This document shows positions 51,685 to 60,919 of a stretch of DNA of 64,000 bases, in pieces. The notes beneath the pieces were generated by a model, which was not told the DNA's origin, searched no databases, and saw nothing but the letters and a program-made list of their open reading frames with translations. This DNA comes from an uncultured Clostridia bacterium (GTDB taxonomy: Bacteria; Bacillota; Clostridia; Christensenellales; Borkfalkiaceae): contig CANRIK010000018.1 in the NCBI GenBank assembly GCA_947630705.1, forward strand, positions 186,001 through 250,000, read 5' to 3'. A program made the position numbers and the translations under genes. Each line of letters opens with the position of its first letter. The first letter of the stretch is position 1.

Positions 51685-52844
51685 TCTTCCTCCGTCATGG
51701 AAAGAAACAATCCGAGCAATTCCTTTGGAGCGTCAGCACCGTATCGCGATTTATAATACTCGGAAAAGAGCTGCGAAGCGCTTTTGTTTTTATTGGATTG
51801 CCGACCGAAATCGATCTCCGCATTAAGAATTTCCGCTTTTAGCGATACAAGATTGGACTGCGCATGCAACAAAGAGCTTTCGGCGGAAGTCAACGGAGCG
51901 GACAAATTCAAAGTAAGTTCCACATAACTTTCGGGATATTTCTCCACTAAACCTATACCCGTTTCAACGTCGTTAGCCTGTAACCTCAATAGTTTTCTGG
52001 TGCTCTTTATTTCAATCTGTTTGAAATCGTTTATACCTGACTCGTTCAAATCAAATACGTTTACAGATTTGACTGAACCGCTTTCGTCGAACGAAAACTG
52101 CATGGGAGCGCCGCAATAATATGCGTTTTTGCCTAATTTCTGTCTCCTATGCAGGTGTCCGAGCGCCGAATATGTACATTCGGGAAGCATTTCGACGGGA
52201 ACGGCTCTCGCACCGCCCAAATCTATTTCACGTTCGCTGTCGCTTACCTTCCCTCCGGCAACGAATATATGAGATAAGAATACGGAAGGCAAATTATCAG
52301 TATTTCCGCGGTTGCCGTAATTTATCCAACGGGACATTTTGTCTTTGAAGGTTTCATCCGATTTGCCCTCTTTAAATCTTGCCTCATTGGGATACGGCAA
52401 CGTATTGAAGTACACCTTTTCGCCCTTTTGATTGGAAAAAATAACATAGCCGCTGTCGGAAACTATGGGATATGCTCTGCCGACATTGTTCTGTTTGACG
52501 GGCTGCAATTTGACGGGCTGTAAATCGTTGCCCACAATATAAATCCCCAATTCTTCGGCAATAGCCGAAGCCGCGGTGAGACGCACATAATCGTCGTGAT
52601 TTCCGCTTATAACAAGCACTGCGGACAACTCCGCTATATCTTTTATTCCGCAATAAAAAATCTGCTCTGCTTCCGCAGATGGAGTATAAGAATCAAACAC
52701 GTCTCCGGCAATTATAACGAGCTCAACCTGTTCGTCCGCGCATATAGAACATATCTCTTTGAGAACGGCGCGATATTCGTCATACCGATCTTTGCCTATA
52801 AGTTTTTTACCGATATGCAAATCGGAGGTGTGCAGAATTTTCAT
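51681..52844 (-). CDS. sbcD: Exonuclease subunit SbcD
   Basis: The protein is 387 aa, a Mre11-type metallo-phosphoesterase. MKILHTSDLHIGKKLIG (DxH), IIAGDVFDSYTPSAEAE (GDxxD), VISGNHDDYVRL (GNHD), FLSHIFVAGG and SALGHLHRRQKLG (GHxH) give all metal-binding motifs in order. It is the first gene of the long minus-strand operon, and its promoter lies 59 nt upstream with a hairpin in the leader. Confidence 0.97.
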   Translation of the reverse strand: MKILHTSDLHIGKKLIGKDRYDEYRAVLKEICSICADEQVELVIIAGDVFDSYTPSAEAEQIFYCGIKDIAELSAVLVISGNHDDYVRLTAASAIAEELGIYIVGNDLQPVKLQPVKQNNVGRAYPIVSDSGYVIFSNQKGEKVYFNTLPYPNEARFKEGKSDETFKDKMSRWINYGNRGNTDNLPSVFLSHIFVAGGKVSDSEREIDLGGARAVPVEMLPECTYSALGHLHRRQKLGKNAYYCGAPMQFSFDESGSVKSVNVFDLNESGINDFKQIEIKSTRKLLRLQANDVETGIGLVEKYPESYVELTLNLSAPLTSAESSLLHAQSNLVSLKAEILNAEIDFGRQSNKNKSASQLFSEYYKSRYGADAPKELLGLFLSMTEEE

Positions 52845-52866
52845 ACTTTCAAGAAAAATTTACGGC

Positions 52867-52891
52867 AAAATCAACAAATGGTGTTGATTTT
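52867..52891 (-). promoter_or_regulatory. Hairpin in the sbcD leader
   Basis: AAAATCAACA and TGTTGATTTT form a 10-bp stem with a 5-nt loop between the sbcD promoter and start. Its T-run lies on the plus strand, so for sbcD it is more likely an mRNA-structure element than a terminator. Confidence 0.5.
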
Positions 52892-52902
52892 TTTAAAACG
52901 GG

Positions 52903-52931
52903 CTTATATAATATAATTTACTTGCTGTAAA
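52903..52931 (-). promoter_or_regulatory. Sigma-A promoter of the sbcD-rpiB operon
   Basis: The minus strand has TTTACA (52931-52926), a 17-nt spacer and TATAAG (52908-52903). Confidence 0.65.
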
Positions 52932-53006
52932 TGCTATTCCGAATTTTCACTATTATATACTATTCGCAAGAATAAATCAAGCGGAAAAGAACAGGAGTTT
53001 ATAAAA

Positions 53007-54725
53007 ATGCCCTTTATTTCGGTTTCCGAAGATATTGCCAAAAAAGCGTTTACTTACGTCGAAAACAAGTTTATAACGAAATATTTGCCCGTCTTGGAGC
53101 CCATGGCAGTCAAGATTTATATCTATGCACTCTATCTTGGGCAAAACGGCCGTTCTTCGTTTACGCTGTCGGATTTCGCCCAAAGTTTACAGCTCGCGGA
53201 AGACGATGTAAAAAATTACTTCGAATATCTCGAAGAATTCGAATTGGTATCCGTCACCTCCGTTCTCCCCTTCGAAGTGAAAATTCTCGACGCGGAAAAC
53301 GTTGTGGGTACGCCAAAAAAATTCAAACCGGAAAAATATTCGGACTTTACCAAAGCCGTTCAGAACGTTTTAAAAGGAAGAATGATTTCGCCTAACGAAT
53401 TCAGAGAGTACTTCTATCTACTCGAAGAGTACGGTTTTGAACAAAATGCTTTGGTAATGATAATCAATTACTGCGTAAATCTGAAAGGCGACGACATAAG
53501 ATTTGCTTACATAAAAAAAGTCGCAAAGACATTTGCGGACGAAGGAATAATCACGGCAAAAAAAGTAGACGAAAAACTTTCCGCATACACTTCTGTGACT
53601 CCCACTCTTTTACAACTTTTCAATGCGGTGGGAATCAGGAAAACTCCCGATATCGACGACGATAAACTGTACAGAAAATGGACCGTTGAACTCGGCTTCG
53701 AATATTCCGCGATTTCTGCCGCGGCAAAATTTTTCAAAGCGAAAACAACGGAAAAAATCGACGCTGCACTCGAAGAACTTTATAAAAACCATAAATACGA
53801 CATTAAGGAAATCGAGGACTACTGCAACACAAAAAATTCTGTTTACAATCTTACATTCGATATTGCCAAAAATCTCGGCGTATACATGCAAAATCCGACC
53901 CCATATGTCGAAAACTATGTAAATATATGGTGTGATTACGGTTTTTCGTTCGACAGTTTAAAGCAACTTTCGGTTTATTGTTTCAAAAACGGCAAGAACT
54001 CTTTCGAGGACATGAATTCACTGATTCAGAACTTATTCGATAACGGAATTATTGCAGACGTAAGCGTAAACGGATATATAACTGATAGAATATCCGAAGA
54101 TAAACTTTTAAAAGAAATACTCTCCGCTTGCGGCCTGACGAGGAAGGTCGTAGATTGGGACAGGCAGTCTCTTTCTCGCTGGCGCAGTTGGAACTTCGGC
54201 GACGATATGCTGTTCGAGGCTGCCAAGCTCTCCTCGGGGAAGTCAAATCCCATGGCCTACATGAACGGTATTCTCTCCGCTTGGAAATCCGAAGGTATCT
54301 TCACCGTAGACAAAATAACTTCTAACACTTCCTCTATAAAGCAAAACGGCACCGACCCGAGAGTCGAACGCGCGGAAATAGAGCGTCATTACTTTGAATT
54401 GCGACAGGCCGCCGAAGCGCGCGCAGAACGTGCCGTCGCAAGAGCGACAGAGGATGAAATTTACGGCAAATTGCGTGCGGAATTGAACAACCTGTCAATC
54501 GAACTTGCATTTGCGGAAATACGAGACCCCGATAAGGCAAAAATGATTTCCGAAAAAATAGACGAATATGAAAAGAAAGCAGATATGCGATTGAAGGAAC
54601 TTAAAATAGACAAATCTGAATTTATACCTAAATACAGTTGCAATATATGCAACGATACCGGTTATGACAAGAACGGCAATCCATGCGAATGTTTAAACAG
54701 ATTTATCGCCTCATTAAAATCCTGA
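53007..54725 (+). CDS. dnaD: DnaD-domain replication protein fused to a DnaC-like N-terminal region
   Basis: The protein is 572 aa with AGGAG before the ATG. The first 100 residues form a winged helix (MAVKIYIYALYLGQNGRSSFTLSDFAQSLQL), as in DnaD/DnaB replication-initiation proteins. Four DnaD-like C-terminal (PF07261-type) repeats follow. The clearest are YVENYVNIWCDYGFSFDSL..IQNLFDNGI and LSRWRSWNFGDDMLFEAA..GILSAWKSEGI. After a charged helix (residues about 455-545), the end reads KYSCNICNDTGY..GNPCECLNRF. This four-Cys knuckle and the preceding ELKI...FIPKYSC resemble the N-terminus of DnaC/DnaI helicase loaders. The loader's ATPase domain is absent. It normally lies next to dnaC; here convergent spo0A follows instead. 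Confidence 0.85.
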   Translation: MPFISVSEDIAKKAFTYVENKFITKYLPVLEPMAVKIYIYALYLGQNGRSSFTLSDFAQSLQLAEDDVKNYFEYLEEFELVSVTSVLPFEVKILDAENVVGTPKKFKPEKYSDFTKAVQNVLKGRMISPNEFREYFYLLEEYGFEQNALVMIINYCVNLKGDDIRFAYIKKVAKTFADEGIITAKKVDEKLSAYTSVTPTLLQLFNAVGIRKTPDIDDDKLYRKWTVELGFEYSAISAAAKFFKAKTTEKIDAALEELYKNHKYDIKEIEDYCNTKNSVYNLTFDIAKNLGVYMQNPTPYVENYVNIWCDYGFSFDSLKQLSVYCFKNGKNSFEDMNSLIQNLFDNGIIADVSVNGYITDRISEDKLLKEILSACGLTRKVVDWDRQSLSRWRSWNFGDDMLFEAAKLSSGKSNPMAYMNGILSAWKSEGIFTVDKITSNTSSIKQNGTDPRVERAEIERHYFELRQAAEARAERAVARATEDEIYGKLRAELNNLSIELAFAEIRDPDKAKMISEKIDEYEKKADMRLKELKIDKSEFIPKYSCNICNDTGYDKNGNPCECLNRFIASLKS

Positions 54726-54761
54726 AATATTCTGCAAATTTTATTTTTAGTTTTAAATATT

Positions 54762-54801
54762 ATATATACGCGGCGGATCAATAAATCCGCCGCGTATATA
54801 T
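54762..54801. terminator. Bidirectional terminator between dnaD and spo0A
   Basis: ATATATACGCGGCGGAT and its exact complement make a 17-bp stem around CAATAA. It serves both convergent genes, although the T-runs after it are short. Confidence 0.85.
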
Positions 54802-54829
54802 TTGAAAGGAAGTAGATTGGGTATTCTTA

Positions 54830-55600
54830 TTATTCGAGCGATTCCAGCAGAAGTTTGTCCGCAACCAATGCAATAAACTCACTGTTCGTCGGCCGCTCGC
54901 TGCCTATATATACTTTGGCCCCGAAAATGGAACTGACGGCGTCCGTCCTCCCCTTATTCCAAGCCACTTCAATGGCATGCCTTATTGCACGTTCCACTTT
55001 GCTTGCGGAAGTCTGGAATTTTTCGCCAATTCTCGGATAGAGCTCCTTTGTCACACGGTTTATTATGCTCTGATCCTCCACCGTCATTTTTATTCCTTCG
55101 CGAAGATATTTATAGCCTTTTATATGCGGAGGAACTCCTATTGTTACGAATATGTTACTTATCTTTTCGTCAAGAGAGTTTATCTTGCGCCTGTCCCGCA
55201 CGTTCGTGCCTATTTTGTAATCGACTGTGCGCTCGCTTGACAAATCTCTTATTCTGTCGAAAACCGTTTCAACGTCTACCGGCTTCACAAGATAATAGAC
55301 CGCTCCGCTCTCTATGGCGGAATTCACTATCTTATCTTCGAGATAACTCCCTATTGCAATCGGCATGCAGGAAAGATTGGAACTTTTGATATATTTAAGA
55401 ACGCTTAATCCGTCTTTACCGCTCAAAACAAGATCTACGATAGCCACGTCGGGTTTATTATGTTTTAACAGATCTATTGCCGTGTTGCCGTTGGAAGTAG
55501 CCGCGCATACGGTAAATCCTTCGGTTTTCTCTATGTACTCTTTCAATTCGTTGAGAAATTCCTCGTTATTTTCAAAAATTGCGATATTCGCTGTTTTCAT
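54830..55600 (-). CDS. spo0A: Sporulation master regulator Spo0A
   Basis: The protein is 256 aa. A response-regulator receiver (residues 1-120) and the Spo0A DNA-binding domain are both present. The phosphorylated Asp is Asp56 in VAIVDLVLSGKDG and Lys106 is in LVKPVD. The DNA-binding domain has VTIGVPPHIKGYKYLREGI, LYPRIGEKFQTSASKVERAIRHAIEVAW and SEFIALVADKL. The acidic pair normally at positions 10 and 11 (DD) reads Glu10-Asn11 (IFENNEE), and the usual T at about residue 84-86 is Gly-Ser. Phosphorylation chemistry may be altered. A promoter and GAGGT site precede it. It is separated from spoIVB, its usual neighbour. Confidence 0.95.
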   Translation of the reverse strand: MKTANIAIFENNEEFLNELKEYIEKTEGFTVCAATSNGNTAIDLLKHNKPDVAIVDLVLSGKDGLSVLKYIKSSNLSCMPIAIGSYLEDKIVNSAIESGAVYYLVKPVDVETVFDRIRDLSSERTVDYKIGTNVRDRRKINSLDEKISNIFVTIGVPPHIKGYKYLREGIKMTVEDQSIINRVTKELYPRIGEKFQTSASKVERAIRHAIEVAWNKGRTDAVSSIFGAKVYIGSERPTNSEFIALVADKLLLESLE

Positions 55601-55635
55601 CGATTTTTACCTCATGTTTTTTGATGTACAACAGC

Positions 55636-55664
55636 ATTATATCGCTTAATTTTAAAAATGTAAA
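55636..55664 (-). promoter_or_regulatory. Vegetative-type promoter of spo0A
   Basis: The minus strand has TTTACA (55664-55659), a 17-nt spacer and TATAAT (55641-55636), leaving about a 29-nt leader. TTTTGTCTAATTTT further upstream (55710-55725) is a weak Spo0A-box look-alike. Confidence 0.75.
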
Positions 55665-55744
55665 GGAATTTTGTAAAATATTAAAAAATATATTTTAAAT
55701 TTTTTACAATATTTTGTCTAATTTTGTACAATTATGTAGATTTT

Positions 55745-57319
55745 TTAAGTAATCATATCAATATATTCATCGTAGGTGACGGTTTTATCGAAAACTTTGG
55801 TACCGTTTATCTCGATAATCCTGTTTGCCACCGTATTCATGAGCTCCTGATCGTGGGAAGTAAAGAGCATACAGCCTTTGAAACTCTTCATTCCGTTATT
55901 AAGGGCCGTTATCGACTCCAAATCGAGATGGTTTGTAGGCTCGTCGAAAATAAGGAAGTTCCCTCCCTCCAACATCATTTTTGCAAGCATGCAGCGCACT
56001 TTTTCGCCGCCCGATAGAACCTTTGCCTGTTTCAACGCCTCCTCGCCGGAGAAAAGCATTCTACCGAGCCAACCGCGCAAATATTCTTCATAGTGGTCTT
56101 TCGAAAACTGCGACAGCCAATCCACAAGCGAATACTCACAACCCTGAAAATATTCGTTGTTGTTTTCGGGGAAATACGACAATGATATAGTTTTACCCCA
56201 CTTCACGGTGCCGGCGTCGGGCTCGGCTTTCCCAGTAAGGATATCATAGAGCATAGAAACAGTCGTACTCTTATCGGATACTATGCCTATTTTTTCATCC
56301 TTTTGCACAGTAAACGAAACATTTTCGAAATAACCTTTTTTTGTCAGTCCTTCGACCATAAGGATATCGTTGCCAATCTCCTTTTCGAATTTGAAATCGA
56401 TATATGGATATTTACGAAGGGACGGCTTAAAATCAGCTATTGTAAGTTTTTCCAACTCCTTTTTACGTGAAGTGGCCTGTCTCGACTTCGACGCGTTTGC
56501 GGCAAATCTCGCTATGAATTCCTGCAATTCTTTTGCGCGTTGTTCATTCTTTTTGTTTTGGTCGCGTTGCTGACGCGCAATCAACTGACTTGTTTCATAC
56601 CAAAAATCATAGTTGCCGAGCACCATATTGATTTTACCGTAATCCACATCACATATATGCGTGCATACTTTATTTAAAAAATGGCGGTTATGCGAAACTA
56701 TTATTATCGTATTTTCGAAATCAAGCAAATAATTTTCCAGCCAACGCGTAGTTTTGATATCGAGGTTGTTTGTGGGCTCGTCCAACAGCAAAATATCGGG
56801 ATTGCCGAAAAGAGCCTGCGCAAGAAGCACCTTGATTTTAAGTTTAGCGTCAATGTCGCGCATCATTTTATTATGAAAATCTTCGGGGATATCCAGCGCA
56901 TTCAGCAACGTCTGCGCCTCGTACTCTGCGTCCCAACCTCCGAGTTCGGCAAATTCACTTTCAAGTTCACTTGCCCTGACCCCATCCTCTTCGGAAAAAT
57001 CAGATTTAGCGTAGAGAGCGTCTTTTTCATCCATAATGTCCACCAGACGCTTATGTCCGAGCATAACCGCACGAAGAACGGTAACGTTGTCAAAGGCGTT
57101 CTGGTTCTGTTGAAGAACTGACATTCTCTCCGTTTTATCAATGGACACGTCGCCTTTGTTAGGTTCTATTTCTCCGCTCAAAACCTTTAAAAAAGTGGAT
57201 TTCCCCGCGCCGTTGGCGCCTATAATTCCATAGCAATTTCCCTTCGTAAATTTTAAATTTACGTCTTCGAAAAGTTTTTTGCTGCCGTATTGCAAAGATA
57301 CGTTATTGACTTGAAGCAT
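55745..57319 (-). CDS. ABC-F family ATPase, YkpA/YbiT-like
   Basis: The protein is 524 aa from ATG 57319, with AAGGAG upstream; the tracked start 31 codons earlier is false. Two ATPase domains are present. Domain 1 has GIIGANGAGKSTFLKVL, and an AKLKIKVLLAQALFG region precedes DILLLDEPTNNLD. The P-site linker (QLIARQQRDQNKKNEQRAKELQEFIARFAA) follows. Domain 2 has KTISLSYFPENNNEYF, VLSGGEKVRCMLAKMML and FLIFDEPTNHLD. No membrane segments. ABC-F proteins bind the ribosomal E site and relieve stalling. The linker and lengths fit the YbiT/YkpA group, not antibiotic-resistance types, though that split is a judgement. Confidence 0.88.
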   Translation of the reverse strand: MLQVNNVSLQYGSKKLFEDVNLKFTKGNCYGIIGANGAGKSTFLKVLSGEIEPNKGDVSIDKTERMSVLQQNQNAFDNVTVLRAVMLGHKRLVDIMDEKDALYAKSDFSEEDGVRASELESEFAELGGWDAEYEAQTLLNALDIPEDFHNKMMRDIDAKLKIKVLLAQALFGNPDILLLDEPTNNLDIKTTRWLENYLLDFENTIIIVSHNRHFLNKVCTHICDVDYGKINMVLGNYDFWYETSQLIARQQRDQNKKNEQRAKELQEFIARFAANASKSRQATSRKKELEKLTIADFKPSLRKYPYIDFKFEKEIGNDILMVEGLTKKGYFENVSFTVQKDEKIGIVSDKSTTVSMLYDILTGKAEPDAGTVKWGKTISLSYFPENNNEYFQGCEYSLVDWLSQFSKDHYEEYLRGWLGRMLFSGEEALKQAKVLSGGEKVRCMLAKMMLEGGNFLIFDEPTNHLDLESITALNNGMKSFKGCMLFTSHDQELMNTVANRIIEINGTKVFDKTVTYDEYIDMIT

Positions 57320-57347
57320 ATAAACTCCTTTATGATTTTCAAAAAAA

Positions 57348-59108
57348 TTATACTGCAAATTGACTGTTGTACAACTTACGATAAAAGCCGTCCCTATCGA
57401 GAAGTTCGGCATGCGTTCCGCTCTCGATAATCTTCCCGTCCTTCATGACAAGAATCAAATCAGCCTCCTGAATGGTTGAAAGCCTGTGCGCCACAATAAA
57501 ACTTGTTCTCCCAGACATCAGTTTTGCAAAAGCGTCCTGAATCCTCTTCTCCGTACGCGTATCTATGGATGAGGTAGCCTCGTCGAGAATAAGCATCGGA
57601 GGAAGCGACAGCATGATTCGGGTTATGCAAAGAAGTTGCTTTTGCCCCTGCGAGAGATTGCCGCCGTCCTCTGCAATTACCGTATCGTAACCGTCGGACA
57701 ACTGCATTATGAAATTATGAGAATGTGCGGCTTTTGCCGCAGCAATCATTTCGTCGTCGGAAGCGTCGGGTCTGCCCATGAGAATATTTTCGCGCACAGT
57801 GCCCGTTTTAAGCCAAGTATCCTGCAAAACCATTCCGTAATTCGAGCGCAGAGATTTTCTCGTAACTTTGTTTATATCGTTTCCGTCAACGGAAATTACA
57901 CCGGAAGCCGGCTCGTAAAACCTCATTAAAAGATTTATGAGAGTTGTCTTACCGCAACCGGTCGGACCTACTATTGCGATTCTCTGACCGGCATTTACGT
58001 CAATATTGAGATTCTCAATCAACTTTTTATCGGAGCTGTAAGAAAAACTGACGTCATTAAAATTGACATTGCCTTCAACGTTTTGCAAAGTAATTGCATC
58101 GTTACCGTCCGGAACTTCGGTGGGTTCGTCTATTATCTCATATATTCTACCGGCGCAGGCTATGGCGTTCTGCAACTCGGTAACCACTCCTGAAATTTCG
58201 TTAAACGGCTTTGTGTACTGATTGGCATATGCAAGCAAACTTGTGAGCACTCCCACCGAAAACGCAAAAGGCAACGGCGTTTCGAAAACCAGCATAAGCG
58301 CGCCTGCAAGCGCAACCATGGCGTAAACTATTGCGTTAATGAATCTCGTCGTCGGATTGACAAGCGAAGAGAAAAATATGGATTTCAACGAAACTTTCGT
58401 TAGTCTCCCGTTGATTTCGTCGAATTTTTCAAGATTCTCGTCCTCATGCGAAAATGCCTGCACGACTTTCAGATTGCCTATCATTTCATCGATAAAAGCC
58501 GTCTGTTCGCCACGGACTTCGGAAGTCTTTCTGAACATATTGTACGTTCTCGAAGCGATAAAACGGGCAACAAACAACGACAAAGGAGTTATAACCACTA
58601 CTACGAGAGCGATAACCCAGTTAATTACAAGCATTATTACCAATGTGCCCAAAATAGTTAAAACACCCGTAAATAGTTGCGTAAATCCCATGAGCAATCC
58701 GTCTGCAAACTGGTCGACGTCGGCAATGGCCCTGCCTACAATATCTCCGTAAGGATGCGAATCGATAAATTTCAAAGGCAGTCGCTGGATATTCCTGAAA
58801 GATTCTTCCCTTATATCTTTTACAACATTATAAGTTATACGATTGTTTATTTCACTCATCAACCATTGAGAAAGACAAGTTATTCCGATTATTACAGCAA
58901 TTATTATAAAAAGTCTGAATATGGAGCTAAAATCGATATTTCCGCCGTCCACAATCAAATCGACTATCTGACCGAAAAACACCGGAACAGCAAGCGTGCC
59001 TGCAACCGTAACAAGAGCAAACAATATAGTAAGAAAGACAGAAATTTTATATTTTTTTAATTGTTTCAAAATTCGTTTCAGCACGCTTTTGCGGTTGGAT
59101 GCAGACAT
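57348..59108 (-). CDS. Heterodimeric ABC exporter subunit with consensus ATPase site
   Basis: The protein is 586 aa. Six helices (residues about 20-310) form an exporter-type membrane domain with NRITYNVVKDIREESFRNIQRLPLKFID. The ATPase has GPTGCGKTTLINLLMRFYEP (Walker A), NLSQGQKQLLCITR (signature, LSQGQ instead of LSGGQ), MLILDEATSSID (Walker B with Glu) and IVAHRLSTI (switch His). It is the second gene of a two-gene unit and starts 1 nt after its partner. Family members export drugs, lipids or peptides. The substrate is not indicated. Confidence 0.93.
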   Translation of the reverse strand: MSASNRKSVLKRILKQLKKYKISVFLTILFALVTVAGTLAVPVFFGQIVDLIVDGGNIDFSSIFRLFIIIAVIIGITCLSQWLMSEINNRITYNVVKDIREESFRNIQRLPLKFIDSHPYGDIVGRAIADVDQFADGLLMGFTQLFTGVLTILGTLVIMLVINWVIALVVVVITPLSLFVARFIASRTYNMFRKTSEVRGEQTAFIDEMIGNLKVVQAFSHEDENLEKFDEINGRLTKVSLKSIFFSSLVNPTTRFINAIVYAMVALAGALMLVFETPLPFAFSVGVLTSLLAYANQYTKPFNEISGVVTELQNAIACAGRIYEIIDEPTEVPDGNDAITLQNVEGNVNFNDVSFSYSSDKKLIENLNIDVNAGQRIAIVGPTGCGKTTLINLLMRFYEPASGVISVDGNDINKVTRKSLRSNYGMVLQDTWLKTGTVRENILMGRPDASDDEMIAAAKAAHSHNFIMQLSDGYDTVIAEDGGNLSQGQKQLLCITRIMLSLPPMLILDEATSSIDTRTEKRIQDAFAKLMSGRTSFIVAHRLSTIQEADLILVMKDGKIIESGTHAELLDRDGFYRKLYNSQFAV

Positions 59109-59109
59109 G

Positions 59110-60831
59110 TCAAGCCCCCTCCTTTGCGTACTGCGAATAATGTATCTCGCGGTAAAGCTCGCATTTGTTCAATAGCTCGTCATGCGTGCCTATTCCTACG
59201 ATTTTACCGGCGTCGAGAACAACTATTTTATCGGCGTGTCTGATTGACGAGGTTCTTTGCGATACTATAAACACCGTCGGGTCATAGTCGAGATGTTTTA
59301 GCGCGGAGCGCAGATTTGCGTCGGTCGCATAATCAAGCGCTGAGGCACTGTCGTCCAATATAAGTATTTCGGGTTTTTTGACAAGAGCCCTTGCTATCGT
59401 AAGTCTTTGGCGTTGACCGCCGGAAAAGTTTCGCCCGTCCTGCTCCACGACTTCGTCAAGGCCGTTCTCTTTGGAAGAAATGACGTCTGCCGCCTGAGCC
59501 TTTTCAATTGCTTCCATTATCTCTTCGTCGGTGGCGATTTCATTGCCCCATTTCATATTTTCTCTTATTGTTCCCTTAAAAAGCACAGCATGTTGAGGAA
59601 CTACTCCGCAACGCGAACGCAAACTCTCATCCCCTATGGCGTTGACGTTTTCACCGTCTATAATCACTTCGCCCGATACCGCGTCATAAAAGTGAGGAAT
59701 CAGATTTACAAGCGTAGTTTTGCCAGCTCCTGTTCCGCCTATTATTCCGACAGTCTGTCCCTTTGCAACAGAAAATGTTATATCGTCGAGAGCGTTCATG
59801 GAGGCATTACCGTAATTTACGCATACGTTATTGAATTGAATATAATCTCCGTCTATCTTCTCTTTTGAATTTCTGACGACGAGAGAAGATTGCATTCCGA
59901 GAATTTCGGCAATCCTTCCGGCGCTCGCAAACGATTTGGTAACTGTTATTATGAGGTTGGCGAGTTTTATAAGTTCAATGAGAATCTGCGACATATAATT
60001 GTAGAGAGCAACAACCATGCCCTGCGTAAGAATGGATTCTTCTACCCGTATGGCTCCGACATACAACAGCACTATTATCGCAACATTGATTACCGCATAG
60101 GTCAAGGGATTCATTAAAGCGGAAATTCTGCCCACGAAAAGTTGAGATTTTTTCAAATCAACGTTTTTCCTGTCAAATTCTTCAACCTCATCTTCTTCCT
60201 TGCAAAACGCACGTAAAACTCGTGCGCCAGTAAGAGTCTCGCGAGTGGCCGTTGTAACCTTATCGAGCTTGCTCTGCGATTTTTTATACAGCGGAATACT
60301 GACAAGCATTATAGTAAATACTATTGCGCACAACACGGCTATGGAAACAGCAAATACCGTTCCGGCATATATATCGATCACAAACGCCATTATCATTGCG
60401 CCGAAAACAATAAACGGCGAACGCATAAACAGCCGCAGTACAAGATTTACTCCCGACTGAATCTGGTTCACATCGCTTGTCATTCTTGTAATCATCCGAG
60501 GCGTGCCCAATGAATCAATCTGACTGTATGAAAGCGACTGCATTTTACGGAACAGATCATGCCGAAGCTCCTTTGCAAAGCCGACGGCGGCACATGCGGC
60601 AAAATACTGTGCAGCAACCGCAGCGACCAGACCGACAAGCCCCAGAGCCACCAAAATAACGCAAGCGACTATAATGTATTCGGCACCCACACCCTCTTTA
60701 ACGCCGTTATCGATTATAGCCGCCACAATTATAGGCACAAACAGTTCGAAACACGCTTCCAAAAGTTTGAAAAGAGGCGCGAGAACAGACTGAATTTTGT
60801 AATTTTTAATGTATTTTAAAAGTTTGCCCAT
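59110..60831 (-). CDS. Heterodimeric ABC exporter subunit with degenerate ATPase site
   Basis: The protein is 573 aa with an exporter membrane domain (LLKYIKNYKIQSVLAPLFKLLEA, RITSDVNQIQSGVNLVLRLF). The ATPase has GIIGGTGAGKTTLVNLIPHFYD and FSGGQRQRLTIARALVKKPE. Walker B ends in ILILDDSASALD (Asp for the catalytic Glu), and the switch is VFIVSQRTSSIRHAD (Gln for His). These are the classic marks of the non-catalytic half of TM287/288 or BmrCD-like heterodimers. The promoter leaves about a 2-nt leader before its ATG. Confidence 0.93.
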   Translation of the reverse strand: MGKLLKYIKNYKIQSVLAPLFKLLEACFELFVPIIVAAIIDNGVKEGVGAEYIIVACVILVALGLVGLVAAVAAQYFAACAAVGFAKELRHDLFRKMQSLSYSQIDSLGTPRMITRMTSDVNQIQSGVNLVLRLFMRSPFIVFGAMIMAFVIDIYAGTVFAVSIAVLCAIVFTIMLVSIPLYKKSQSKLDKVTTATRETLTGARVLRAFCKEEDEVEEFDRKNVDLKKSQLFVGRISALMNPLTYAVINVAIIVLLYVGAIRVEESILTQGMVVALYNYMSQILIELIKLANLIITVTKSFASAGRIAEILGMQSSLVVRNSKEKIDGDYIQFNNVCVNYGNASMNALDDITFSVAKGQTVGIIGGTGAGKTTLVNLIPHFYDAVSGEVIIDGENVNAIGDESLRSRCGVVPQHAVLFKGTIRENMKWGNEIATDEEIMEAIEKAQAADVISSKENGLDEVVEQDGRNFSGGQRQRLTIARALVKKPEILILDDSASALDYATDANLRSALKHLDYDPTVFIVSQRTSSIRHADKIVVLDAGKIVGIGTHDELLNKCELYREIHYSQYAKEGA

Positions 60832-60839
60832 TCCAAAGC

Positions 60840-60868
60840 ATTATAACATTTGTAATACAAAAAAGCAA
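60840..60868 (-). promoter_or_regulatory. Promoter of the ABC exporter pair, nearly leaderless
   Basis: The minus strand has TTGCTT (60868-60863), a 17-nt spacer and TGT-TATAAT (extended -10, 60845-60840). The ATG follows after 8 nt. Confidence 0.65.
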
Positions 60869-60884
60869 ATTTTTACAAATGTGT

Positions 60885-60913
60885 TTGCAATTAATATTAA
60901 TATTTGCTACAAT
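60885..60913 (+). promoter_or_regulatory. Promoter of the rlmI-like gene, leaderless
   Basis: TTGCAA (60885-60890), 17 nt, and TGC-TACAAT (extended -10, 60908-60913). Six nt separate the -10 box from the ATG, so the start point should be the A of ATG. Confidence 0.75.
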
Positions 60914-60919
60914 TCAGTT

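Noticed and set aside
53507-53922. A second gene antisense or nested within dnaD
   Set aside because: The DnaD frame is continuous with repeated domain motifs; the other frames are shadows.
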